This document shows, one piece after another, positions 7,267 through 14,433 of a stretch of DNA of 20,199 bases. A model generated the notes under the pieces. It saw nothing but the letters and a program-made list of their open reading frames with translations. It did not search any database and was not told the origin of the DNA. Position 1 is the first letter of the stretch. Every line of letters begins with the position of its first letter. Source of the stretch: JBBKWJ01 sp037968895 (lineage in GTDB: Bacteria > Actinomycetota > Acidimicrobiia > Acidimicrobiales > SZUA-35); contig JBBKWJ010000011.1 of the NCBI GenBank assembly GCA_037968895.1, positions 1-20,199 on the forward strand, written 5' to 3'. The position numbers and the translations under genes were made by a program.

Positions 7267-8244
7267 ATGACAGATGTTGCCGCCGTCCCACCAATCAGCG
7301 AGGCGCTTCGGTTTGTGCAGATGTCGGGCATTTTCTACTGCCCATCCGAATTGACCGAGCCGTGGGGTCTCGCGCTGCCACCGATGGACAACTGCGTGTG
7401 GTTTCATGTCGTCAACTCGGGATCATGCCATATCGAGGTTGATGGTGAAGTTCGGACCGTGCTGACCGGCGACCTGATTCTGGTTCCGCACGGCACAGGG
7501 CATCGCGCGTGGGGTGCGGAGTCCGCTCCCACTCCCGACGTATTCGGTCTGCCCCACGATTACTTCGGCGAGCAATATGCGGTTCTGCGTCACGGAGGTG
7601 GTGGCGATCATACGAGTGTTGTCTGCGGAGGGATCCGTTTCGATCACCCGGCTGCCTGGCACCTCATCAACTCACTGCCATCGATCATCCACATCGAAGC
7701 GTCGCGTTCGACCAGAGCCGACTGGATGCGAGCCACGCTCGATCTGCTCGCAGAAGAGACCCAGCAAGTCCGGCCGGGCAGCGAGGCAATCGTCAGTCGG
7801 CTTTGTGACATCGTGGTGATTCAAGCAATCCGGACCTGGATTGAACGAGATCCAGGGGCGCAGACCGGATGGCTCGGTGCCCTACGTGACGAACAAATTG
7901 GTGCTGCAATCGCTCGTATTCACTCAGACCCGGCCAACGAGTGGAGCGTGGCGTCCCTGGCCGATGAGGTCGCGATGTCTCGATCGGCATTCGCCGCGCG
8001 GTTTACCGAACTCGTTGGCGAACCGGCGATGCGCTACGTGACCAGATGGCGGATGCATGTGGCCCTTGATCTGCTGCGCAACAGTGGTGCAACCGTGTCT
8101 GCGGTCGCAGCGGAGGTTGGCTACGAGTCCGAAGCCGCGTTCAGTCGAGCGTTCAAACGGGTGATGGGCGTTTCACCGAGGGCGGCGCGTAAAACCGATC
8201 ACCTCTCGGCGAAGGTCGCTCCCGCAGTCATGCCGACCAGGTGA
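7267..8244 (+). CDS. AraC-family transcriptional regulator (cupin_6 type)
   Basis: DNA-binding regulator of 325 residues. The N-terminal half (about 10-170) is the AraC-binding-like cupin_6 domain, with CVWFHVVNSGSCHIEVDGE and GDLILVPHGTGHRAWG; such domains sense small molecules. Residues about 215-312 hold the two helix-turn-helix motifs: WSVASLADEVAMSRSAFAAR and, after the linker helix, VSAVAAEVGYESEAAFSRAF, ending with GVSPRAAR. Its divergent position makes the FMN protein and P450 its likely targets, with a substrate of those enzymes as a possible inducer. The last 17 bases overlap the end of the convergent DUF5990 gene. Confidence 0.93.
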   Translation: MTDVAAVPPISEALRFVQMSGIFYCPSELTEPWGLALPPMDNCVWFHVVNSGSCHIEVDGEVRTVLTGDLILVPHGTGHRAWGAESAPTPDVFGLPHDYFGEQYAVLRHGGGGDHTSVVCGGIRFDHPAAWHLINSLPSIIHIEASRSTRADWMRATLDLLAEETQQVRPGSEAIVSRLCDIVVIQAIRTWIERDPGAQTGWLGALRDEQIGAAIARIHSDPANEWSVASLADEVAMSRSAFAARFTELVGEPAMRYVTRWRMHVALDLLRNSGATVSAVAAEVGYESEAAFSRAFKRVMGVSPRAARKTDHLSAKVAPAVMPTR

Positions 8245-8677
8245 TGCGTGGTGGTCTGATCGTGCCTGAAGCCGGATGGCCCTTCTCGTTCGTCGCTTGC
8301 ATTGTGCATGTCAGCAACGGCTCATCCAGGGTAAGTACATCAACCAGCAGCTTGCGCTCGAGATCTTCAAACTTGAGTTTGGCCCGAGCAAACATCTCGA
8401 ATCCCTCGCCAGCCTGCGCCACGCCCCAGCTCAGATAGAGAAAGCGATCGCCCTTGCGGCCGTGCACGTACGGCCCCTTGAAATCGAACCCGGCTGACAT
8501 CGAGACGACCCCGACGTCGAGTCGGAACTCGGCCGTCTCAGTAGCTGACACGACCTGCTCGACATCCTTGTTCCGCTGTGTTCCGAGAAGGATCGGCATC
8601 GCTGCTCCGTAACAGTTCCCCGGGGGATCTACGGCCACAACCCGAATCGCAAGGTTCGTCGGTGGATTGGGCGGCAT
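8228..8677 (-). CDS. DUF5990 family protein
   Basis: A 149-residue protein without a signal peptide or membrane helix. FKGPYVHGRKGDRFLYLSWG (about 67-86) and FEMFARAKLKF (about 93-103) match my memory of DUF5990, a family of uncharacterised actinobacterial proteins. No catalytic motif is evident and the function is unknown. Its tail overlaps the AraC-type gene by 17 bp in convergent orientation. TAGACT lies exactly six bases before the ATG and no ribosome binding site is present, so the transcript is probably leaderless. Confidence 0.75.
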   Translation of the reverse strand: MPPNPPTNLAIRVVAVDPPGNCYGAAMPILLGTQRNKDVEQVVSATETAEFRLDVGVVSMSAGFDFKGPYVHGRKGDRFLYLSWGVAQAGEGFEMFARAKLKFEDLERKLLVDVLTLDEPLLTCTMQATNEKGHPASGTIRPPRITWSA

Positions 8678-8683
8678 GGCGGG

Positions 8684-8689
8684 AGTCTA
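8684..8689 (-). promoter_or_regulatory. -10 element TAGACT for leaderless DUF5990 mRNA
   Basis: On the minus strand TAGACT is followed by six bases (CCCGCC) and the ATG. No -35 is recognisable. The 53-bp divergent gap also holds TAGAAC (8719-8724), six bases before the sulfurtransferase ATG, a weaker element of the same kind. Confidence 0.5.
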
Positions 8690-8730
8690 CTCAAATCGCC
8701 TCGGACTGACTTTGGCACTAGAACAGTGAG

Positions 8731-9615
8731 ATGTCGTTCTCACATCCCGAATACCTCGTGTCGACTTCCTGGCTGGCGGAGCATCTTGATGACCCCGACG
8801 TCCGGATCCTTGATGTCACCGCCAAACTCACTTCGTCGCTTGTGAACAGAGCCAAGGAAGACTGTTTTACCCAGGAACACATTCCTGGCTCACACTTCTT
8901 CGACGTGCCAAGTGGCAAAGGCGTTCTTTCGAATGGCGACGAAGAACTACCGTGGATGTGGCCTAGCCCCGAACAGTTTGTGGCGACTATGGCCGCGTTT
9001 GGTGTTGGTCCGGACACCCGAGTTGTGCTGGTCGCTCGGACGCCGAGAGCCGGGCTCGATTCCGGCACGATGTGGTGTACCCGGGCATGGTGGACGATGC
9101 ACCACATGGGTGTCGATTGCGCCATTCTGCAAGGTGGTCTAGAAGCCTGGGAGGCCGAGGGCCGATCACTGTCGACCGAGGCTGCACCGATTCCGACGGC
9201 AGCGCCGTTTGTGGTTAAGTCGGGGTGGGAACGAGCACGGGCCGACAAGGCTGACGTGCTTGCGGCCACCACATCGCCAGTATGCCTTGTCGACGCTCTC
9301 ACCGAAGACAGCTTTGATGGAACCGGAGCCGCGTATGGCCCGCGGTCTGGTCATATCGAGACCGCCATCAATCTTTCGTTCCGGTCGCTGATCGATGCCG
9401 AAACGGCAGGCTTCGTTGACGCCGAGCGAATGCGCACGAAGTTAGTTGAGGCCGGCTTGTTGGATCGGGCCGAGATCATCACCTACTGCGGCGGGGCAAT
9501 CGCGGCCACGGTCGACGCGTTCTGTCTTGCTCTATTTGGTCACACCGGCGTGTCGGTGTACGACGCCAGCCTGATGGAGTGGTCAGCCGACCCCGATCTT
9601 CCCATGTCCCACTAA
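8731..9615 (+). CDS. Thiosulfate/3-mercaptopyruvate sulfurtransferase
   Basis: Tandem-rhodanese enzyme of 294 residues that moves a sulfane sulfur from thiosulfate or 3-mercaptopyruvate to a thiophilic acceptor. The first domain (about 8-150) is the inactive rhodanese repeat, starting LVSTSWLAEHLDDPDVRILDV, with HIPGSHFFDV and LQGGLEAWEAEG. The second (about 165-290) contains the nucleophile Cys253 in the loop YCGGAIAAT, where the family often has CG(S/T)G(V/I)(T/A). That loop type is closer to mercaptopyruvate than to classical thiosulfate enzymes, but the substrate cannot be fixed from it. The protein lacks a signal peptide. It is a single gene followed by a palindromic repeat that may terminate it. 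Confidence 0.93.
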   Translation: MSFSHPEYLVSTSWLAEHLDDPDVRILDVTAKLTSSLVNRAKEDCFTQEHIPGSHFFDVPSGKGVLSNGDEELPWMWPSPEQFVATMAAFGVGPDTRVVLVARTPRAGLDSGTMWCTRAWWTMHHMGVDCAILQGGLEAWEAEGRSLSTEAAPIPTAAPFVVKSGWERARADKADVLAATTSPVCLVDALTEDSFDGTGAAYGPRSGHIETAINLSFRSLIDAETAGFVDAERMRTKLVEAGLLDRAEIITYCGGAIAATVDAFCLALFGHTGVSVYDASLMEWSADPDLPMSH

Positions 9616-9624
9616 CCCACCCAC

Positions 9625-9645
9625 AAAAGCGGCCGCTTTTGACGT
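9625..9645 (+). repeat. Palindromic intergenic repeat, copy 1 (possible terminator)
   Basis: The 16-bp perfect palindrome AAAAGCGGCCGCTTTT, with an internal NotI site, followed by GACGT. It is nine bases after the sulfurtransferase stop. Read on the plus strand it forms a short stem (AAAAGC/GCTTTT) ending in four T residues, so it can act as a weak intrinsic terminator. An identical copy starts 35 bases later. Confidence 0.8.
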
Positions 9646-9659
9646 CGGGAATGGCCTCG

Positions 9660-9680
9660 AAAAGCGGCCGCTTTTGACGT
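9660..9680 (+). repeat. Palindromic intergenic repeat, copy 2 (possible terminator)
   Basis: Same 21-bp unit as the copy at 9625, same orientation, no mismatch, separated by 14 unrelated bases. It begins two bases beyond the stop codon of yjjW on the minus strand and could terminate that unit. The two copies fill nearly the whole 67-bp convergent gap. Confidence 0.8.
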
Positions 9681-9682
9681 GG

Positions 9683-10438
9683 CTAGACGACTTGGATCGT
9701 GAAACGGGCAACGGTGTTGAAGAGGTCGGCTGCCACGTGAAGAGCTTCGCTCGTCGGCTCGATAAGTGGCGGGGTTTGTGGTCGCGCCCCGTGGCTGCGG
9801 AAACCGATGATCTTAAGTCGCATGTTTGGGTCGAGTCCGGCAAACCATTCGGCGGTTTTGCAGAGCAGCGCGGGGTCGTCGTTGGTGCCGGCTAGCAGCA
9901 GAAGCCGCACCTCATAAAGAAGCCCGATCTTCTGCAAATGGGCGATGCTGGCAAGAACTTGTTCGTTGGAGTGCCCGGTCATCGCCTTATGGATCGTCGA
10001 ATCGAAGCACTTCAAGTCAAGCATCGCTCCGTCCATAACGGGAGCGAAGTAGTCCCAGGTTGCTTGATTACATGCGCCGTTCGAATCGACGAAGCAGGTG
10101 AGCCGCGATAGATCTGGGTCGGCTTTGATGGCCGTGAAGAGCGCGTGAAGAAACGCTGGTTGCTGGGTTGCTTCGCCACCGGAAACCGTGATCCCTCGGA
10201 TGAAAGGCGCCGCCCGACGAATCTGAGCGACAAGGTCGTCGATCTCAACCCGCACGGGGTGATGTCCTTCGACCGGGGCGTGACCAGGGATCGTCTGCGG
10301 ATTGTGGCATGCAACGCAATCGAAGTTACAGCCTTGCATGAAGACAACGAATCGGTTGCCAGGCCCGTCAACGGTGCTGAAGTTGATGACGTCGGCGACG
10401 AGGCCGGTTGTCACCTGATTAACGGGGATTCTGTTCAC
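9683..10438 (-). CDS. yjjW: Glycyl-radical enzyme activase YjjW (radical SAM)
   Basis: Radical-SAM enzyme that installs the glycyl radical on YjjI, using S-adenosylmethionine and a [4Fe-4S] cluster. The cluster motif is CNFDCVACH (Cys37, Cys41, Cys44), in the Cx3Cx2C spacing. VSGGEATQQPAF is the GGE motif typical of glycyl-radical activases. The N-terminal VINFSTVDGPGNRFVVFMQGC also fits this family. At 251 residues I see no second Cys-rich ferredoxin-like insert, which some activases carry. It starts with GTG inside the end of yjjI (20-bp overlap), so translation is probably coupled. Adjacency to yjjI supports the assignment over NrdG or PflA. Confidence 0.92.
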   Translation of the reverse strand: MNRIPVNQVTTGLVADVINFSTVDGPGNRFVVFMQGCNFDCVACHNPQTIPGHAPVEGHHPVRVEIDDLVAQIRRAAPFIRGITVSGGEATQQPAFLHALFTAIKADPDLSRLTCFVDSNGACNQATWDYFAPVMDGAMLDLKCFDSTIHKAMTGHSNEQVLASIAHLQKIGLLYEVRLLLLAGTNDDPALLCKTAEWFAGLDPNMRLKIIGFRSHGARPQTPPLIEPTSEALHVAADLFNTVARFTIQVV

Positions 10439-11969
10439 GGCATCCGACCCGCTTAACCGCCCTCTGCGTCAGGTGGTATGCATTTTCACTTCCCGCTGCG
10501 AGGTGATCACTCGTGTGTCGGCTCGCACCGTGATCCGCAATAGCAGCGAGGTCGCTCTTGCGAACGAGATAGCCGGTAATACGAACGAATTCGTTGCTGT
10601 CGAGGTTGAACGTGAAATCGCGCATGCCACTGACGAAGGCCCCACGAATGATGTCAACCATCGCGTCGGGATTGCGGACTGCCGTCTCGTCGACATGGAA
10701 AATATCGCTCACCCCTGAGGGAAAAAGATGATGGTGTGGGGCGCAGGTCGCAATGTGCTCGAGCATCGGAGGCTCGTCGCCGACTGGAATGCGAGTGCCT
10801 GCAGTGACGTTGTCGTCTAGGTCGATTCCACTCTGACTGTGGAGGTAGCACCGGTCGTTTCCGCCCGCGCAGTACGGCATCGGACGGTTCGCAACGATCT
10901 CGGCGATGCGTTCGGTTATCCGAATCGATAGCGCATTGGCGGCTGCGTCATGCCCATAGCGAGCCTCTTCGTGGCCTTCGTAGGCCATGAGCAGGTTGAC
11001 GCACTCGGCGAGCCCGTAGATGCCAAACATGGCGGAGAAAAGGTTGATATCGACGAGCCCTTCCGCAGCAAGCCAGTGCGTGTTAAAGAACTGCTGCTCC
11101 TCGACGAGAGAGCGAATCCGAGCCTCGGTGAGCTCTGCCGTCAGTTCGGCAAAGTGAGGCAGCGTGGTTGCGAGAAAGTCATCTGCTGAACCGGTGTGGC
11201 GCAGCGCGGCTTCCTTCAGGTTGAGGCGAACGAGCGTGTGGGCGCCTCCTCCAATTTTGAGAGAGTTGTAGCAACTCACCGACGCGTAGCCCTCGCCATG
11301 ATCTCTGACCATCATGGGATGGTTCACGAAATGGGGTTTGCCTGTTTCGAAGACGGTTCGTACGCCGTCCTCGATCAGGCTGTCGGGCGTGATGTCAGGG
11401 TCGACCTTCAGCGTGATGTTCGGGACCGCCTGGCGCAGCGAACGCTCGACTCGGAAAATCGATCGAGTGATGCGGCTGTCGTGGGGGCCAAGGTCGACGT
11501 GTACGAACGCGTCTGGCAACATGCGATCGATCCCGATCCAGAACCGTCGCAGTTTTATATCGAGCTCGTCGTCTGAGATTGCATCGGTAACAAACGGGGC
11601 TAGCACCTTGTCGAGGTCGCCAAGGTAGACGGGGTATGTCGTCACGCTCGGTACGTGGGTGTACATGATCTGAAGGAACGACAGCGCGTCGTCGAGGTCG
11701 GTCGGCGCCGGAAGTTCAAGGTATTGCAGCCCGTTCTGAATCGCCTTCTCGTAATTGGGCAGCACATATCTGGGCGCGTATGGCGCGTGTCCCTCAAACA
11801 TGTCGCAGATAACGCGTTTGTCGAGCGCCTCGCGGCACTCGGCTGAGATCTTGGGGTATGGGATGGCCTCGGTGGCGAGAGTCGCTAGTTGACGGAGTTT
11901 TTGGTCGTAGCCAAGCGATCCATCCTGCACGAGCGCCATTGCTCGGGTCTGGAATTCGATGCTGTCCAT
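10419..11969 (-). CDS. yjjI: YjjI family glycyl-radical enzyme
   Basis: Cytoplasmic anaerobic enzyme of unknown reaction (DUF3029/YjjI family). Hallmarks match E. coli YjjI as I remember it: VICDMFEGHAPY near the N-terminus, MYTHVPSVTTYPVYLGDLD, and VSCYNSLKIGGGAHTLVRLNL, whose Cys (residue 233 here) is the probable thiyl-radical site. MFGIYGLAECVNLLMAYEGH and the C-terminal glycyl-radical loop VRITGYLVR (Gly466) follow. Once formed, the radical is cleaved by O2, so the enzyme should work only without oxygen. The frame reaches back to a TTG at 12026 (535 residues), but the ATG at 11969 (516 residues) fits the family's N-terminus and has CAGACT six bases upstream, a near match to the leaderless pattern here. 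It is the first gene of a two-gene unit with yjjW. Confidence 0.95.
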   Translation of the reverse strand: MDSIEFQTRAMALVQDGSLGYDQKLRQLATLATEAIPYPKISAECREALDKRVICDMFEGHAPYAPRYVLPNYEKAIQNGLQYLELPAPTDLDDALSFLQIMYTHVPSVTTYPVYLGDLDKVLAPFVTDAISDDELDIKLRRFWIGIDRMLPDAFVHVDLGPHDSRITRSIFRVERSLRQAVPNITLKVDPDITPDSLIEDGVRTVFETGKPHFVNHPMMVRDHGEGYASVSCYNSLKIGGGAHTLVRLNLKEAALRHTGSADDFLATTLPHFAELTAELTEARIRSLVEEQQFFNTHWLAAEGLVDINLFSAMFGIYGLAECVNLLMAYEGHEEARYGHDAAANALSIRITERIAEIVANRPMPYCAGGNDRCYLHSQSGIDLDDNVTAGTRIPVGDEPPMLEHIATCAPHHHLFPSGVSDIFHVDETAVRNPDAMVDIIRGAFVSGMRDFTFNLDSNEFVRITGYLVRKSDLAAIADHGASRHTSDHLAAGSENAYHLTQRAVKRVGCREQNPR

Positions 11970-12058
11970 CCTTTGAGTCTGCGAACAGGCCGCGACGGGC
12001 GCTAGAGCCAAAGGTCTCCACTCCAACTACAAAGCAGCCGCTTCGAGCCGATGTCAGA

Positions 12059-12099
12059 AACCTTCCCAGGTTTGAAATTGTTGAGGACTGGGAAAGGTT
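12059..12099 (+). promoter_or_regulatory. Hairpin covering the egtBD ribosome binding site
   Basis: AACCTTCCCAG (12059-12069) and CTGGGAAAGGTT (12088-12099) pair over 11 bp with one bulged A and an 18-base loop. The right arm contains GGAAAGG (12091-12097), the likely ribosome binding site 11 bases before the ATG at 12109. Folding would hide it. As DNA the same symmetry could be an operator in the 139-bp gap between yjjI and egtBD. Effector and mechanism are unknown. Confidence 0.5.
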
Positions 12100-12108
12100 G
12101 GTATTTGT

Positions 12109-14370
12109 ATGCATCAATCCGCATCAAGACCAGGCGAACTAGCGAACAGGGCGGCAATCGAACACGCGCGCCGATTCAGCGAGGTTCGAGCCACGACTGA
12201 ACGCCTAGCCCAACCGCTTTCGGCCGAAGACCAAACGGTTCAGTCAATGCCAGACACCTCACCAACCAAGTGGCATCGAGCCCACACCACCTGGTTCTTC
12301 GAGACATTCGTGTTGCTCCCATTTGTCCCCGGCTACACCGTCTTTGATGACGGGTTCGCGTTCCTTTTCAACTCCTACTACGAGGCGGCAGGGCCTAGAC
12401 ACACACGAGCCGAACGCGGACTACTTTCTCGCCCGTCGGTAACCGAAATCGCGGCATATAGGGCACACGTCGACAACGCGATGGTCGAGTTTCTTGAGTC
12501 GGAGATCTCAGGCGAGGTGGCTGACCTTGTTGAACTCGGACTCCAGCATGAGAAGCAGCATCAAGAGCTGCTCCTCATGGATGTGAAACACCTGCTTTCG
12601 AAGCACCCGATGTTCCCGTCGTATCGATCTCGATCCCATCTCGCCACACTTGCGGCTCCCGCTTTGGCCTGGAAGCAAGTTGCCGGGGGAGTTGTCAGCC
12701 TCGGTCACGACGGTCAAGGTTTCGCATTCGACAACGAGTCTCCTAAGCATGATGCATTGATCGCGGGGTTCGAGATCGCCTCTCGCCTCGTGACCGCGGG
12801 TGAGTGGCTCGAGTTCATGCGTGATGATGGGTATTCGACGCCAGCCCACTGGCTATCAGCAGGTTGGGCTGCCGCCACCGAGAATGGCTGGCACGCTCCT
12901 GAATACTGGTTCAAGATCGATGGCTCGTGGCATATTTTTACCCTCGACGGTCTCCGGCCAGTCGACCTAGCCGAGCCCGTCTGCCATGTTTCGATGTTTG
13001 AGGCCGATGCGTACGCCCGCTGGGCCGGCGCTCGTTTGCCAACCGAGTTCGAGTGGGAGCTAGTCGCCCGGTCAGCGGCCATCGACGGAAACCTCCTCGA
13101 GCAAGACTCCCTACACCCGACCCCTGCCGTCAAAGGGGGAGCGGTTCAACAACTCTTCGGTGATGTGTGGGAATGGACCGCAAGCGCATACCTCCCATAC
13201 CCGGGCTTCAGGGTCGCCGACGGCGCAGTCGGCGAATACAACGGAAAGTTCATGGTGAATCAGCAGGTTCTTCGGGGCGGCTGCGCGCTCACGCCTCCTG
13301 ATCACGTGCGCCCCACGTACCGGAACTTCTTTCCCGCCAGCAGTCGTTGGGCAATGTCCGGCGTTCGGCTCGCGAAAGATGCCGACGCCACGGTTCAGCG
13401 CGTCACAATCGACGTCCATCTCGATCACGAGTGGAGTCAGCCTGCACTTGAGTCTGACGTGCGTAATGGTCTGCTCGCTACGCCGAAGACACTGCCCCCA
13501 AAGTGGTTTTACGACGAGCTTGGTAGCGATCTCTACGATCAGATCACTCGCATCGAGGAGTACTACCCCGCTCGGCGTGAGTCCGAGACGCTGCTCCGCG
13601 AAGCGGTCGCAATAGCGTCAATTGTGCAGTCAGACACCGTGGTCGAGTTTGGTTCAGGAACCTCCGAAAAGACGGGTGTTCTTCTCGATGCCCTGTGGAG
13701 CAGCCGGCGCCTACGGACCTACGTACCCTTCGATGTCGCGGAGGACACGCTTCGGGACGCATCGGCCGAAATCGCCAATCGGTACCCAGGCATCGATGTC
13801 CACGGAGTCGTCGGTGATTTCGAGCACCACATCGCCCGAATACCGACGGGAGACCGGACGCTATTTATGTTGCTCGGCGGCACCATCGGCAACTTCACTC
13901 CGGAGCCGCGAGCAGAGTTTCTGGCTGCTGTCGCCGCAGTGATGAAGCCCGGCGACTACTTCTTGCTTGGCACCGACCTGGTGAAGGACATCGCTCGTTT
14001 AGAAGCCGCTTACGACGACGCAGCTGGAGTCACGGCGAGATTCAATAAAAACGTGTTGAGCGTGATCAACAAACGACTAGGAGCCGACTTCGATCTCGAC
14101 CAGTTCGAGCACCGCTCGGTTTACGACGCCGAAAACGAATGGATCGAGATGCGGCTGCGGTCATCGGTGGCACAAACGGTGACAATTGGAGGCCTAGACC
14201 TTGAGGTTGACTTCGCTGAGGGCGAAGAAATGCTGACCGAGGTAAGTGCGAAGTTCCGTCGCGAAAGGGTAGCGGTAGAACTCGGAGCAGCTGGCCTTGA
14301 AATCGTCGACTGGTTCACTGACACTGACGGAGACTTTGGCCTGTCGCTTTCTCGACTACGAGACATCTAA
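12109..14370 (+). CDS. EgtB-EgtD fusion: ergothioneine sulfoxide synthase and histidine methyltransferase
   Basis: A 753-residue bifunctional enzyme. Residues about 15-424 are EgtB: a DinB-type part with the iron ligands His59 (in WHRAHTTWFFE) and His147/His151 (HEKQHQE), then the FGE-sulfatase fold with TEFEWELVARSA, FGDVWEWT and VLRGGCALTPPDHVRPTYRN. It couples hercynine to a thiol with Fe(II) and O2. After about ten residues comes EgtD (about 435-753): VEFGSGTSEKTGVLLDAL is the SAM-binding motif and LLGGTIGNFTPEPR is typical; it trimethylates histidine to hercynine. Both halves have the normal length of the free enzymes, and the reading frame is unbroken. NSYYEA (Tyr90, Tyr91) resembles the cysteine-using EgtB subtype; no egtA or egtC is nearby, which fits direct use of cysteine. 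Fungal Egt1 has the domains in the reverse order. Confidence 0.95.
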   Translation: MHQSASRPGELANRAAIEHARRFSEVRATTERLAQPLSAEDQTVQSMPDTSPTKWHRAHTTWFFETFVLLPFVPGYTVFDDGFAFLFNSYYEAAGPRHTRAERGLLSRPSVTEIAAYRAHVDNAMVEFLESEISGEVADLVELGLQHEKQHQELLLMDVKHLLSKHPMFPSYRSRSHLATLAAPALAWKQVAGGVVSLGHDGQGFAFDNESPKHDALIAGFEIASRLVTAGEWLEFMRDDGYSTPAHWLSAGWAAATENGWHAPEYWFKIDGSWHIFTLDGLRPVDLAEPVCHVSMFEADAYARWAGARLPTEFEWELVARSAAIDGNLLEQDSLHPTPAVKGGAVQQLFGDVWEWTASAYLPYPGFRVADGAVGEYNGKFMVNQQVLRGGCALTPPDHVRPTYRNFFPASSRWAMSGVRLAKDADATVQRVTIDVHLDHEWSQPALESDVRNGLLATPKTLPPKWFYDELGSDLYDQITRIEEYYPARRESETLLREAVAIASIVQSDTVVEFGSGTSEKTGVLLDALWSSRRLRTYVPFDVAEDTLRDASAEIANRYPGIDVHGVVGDFEHHIARIPTGDRTLFMLLGGTIGNFTPEPRAEFLAAVAAVMKPGDYFLLGTDLVKDIARLEAAYDDAAGVTARFNKNVLSVINKRLGADFDLDQFEHRSVYDAENEWIEMRLRSSVAQTVTIGGLDLEVDFAEGEEMLTEVSAKFRRERVAVELGAAGLEIVDWFTDTDGDFGLSLSRLRDI

Positions 14371-14397
14371 GGCGTGACGATGGACACTCCTCGTTGT

Positions 14398-14419
14398 CTG
14401 GCGTCTACGGAACCGCCAG
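14398..14419. promoter_or_regulatory. Inverted repeat CTGGCG-N10-CGCCAG upstream of the hydrolase
   Basis: A perfect 6-bp inverted repeat with a 10-bp spacer, between the egtBD stop and the -10 box of the hydrolase. It may be a terminator-like hairpin for egtBD (without a U tract) or an operator for the hydrolase. The sequence does not decide between them. Confidence 0.3.
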
Positions 14420-14420
14420 C

Positions 14421-14426
14421 TATCGT
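14421..14426 (+). promoter_or_regulatory. -10 element TATCGT for leaderless hydrolase mRNA
   Basis: TATCGT is followed by seven bases and the ATG at 14434, and there is no ribosome binding site. This suggests that the hydrolase has its own promoter rather than depending on egtBD. TTGTCT at 14394-14399 is a candidate -35 but its 21-bp spacer is long. Confidence 0.45.
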
Positions 14427-14433
14427 TGCTTGA

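Noticed and set aside
8718..9302. A 194-codon minus-strand open frame opposite the sulfurtransferase
   Set aside because: Ser/Thr/Arg-rich composition without motifs; the plus-strand rhodanese gene is unambiguous.
9625..9680. Two identical repeats with a 14-bp spacer looked like a minimal CRISPR array
   Set aside because: Only two units, a very short spacer, a perfect palindrome in each unit, and no cas gene nearby. A terminator or intergenic repeat fits better.
10419..11969. Pyruvate formate-lyase or anaerobic ribonucleotide reductase (NrdD) as identity of the glycyl-radical enzyme
   Set aside because: Length, the VICDMFEGHAPY and VSCYNSL motifs and the adjacent activase match YjjI. PFL has a Cys-Cys pair and NrdD an ATP cone and Zn site that are absent here.
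13370..13420. Possible frameshift or misassembly joining two separate genes, egtB and egtD
   Set aside because: The frame is continuous, both halves have normal length, and the junction has no stop or start with a ribosome binding site. Raw reads would settle it.
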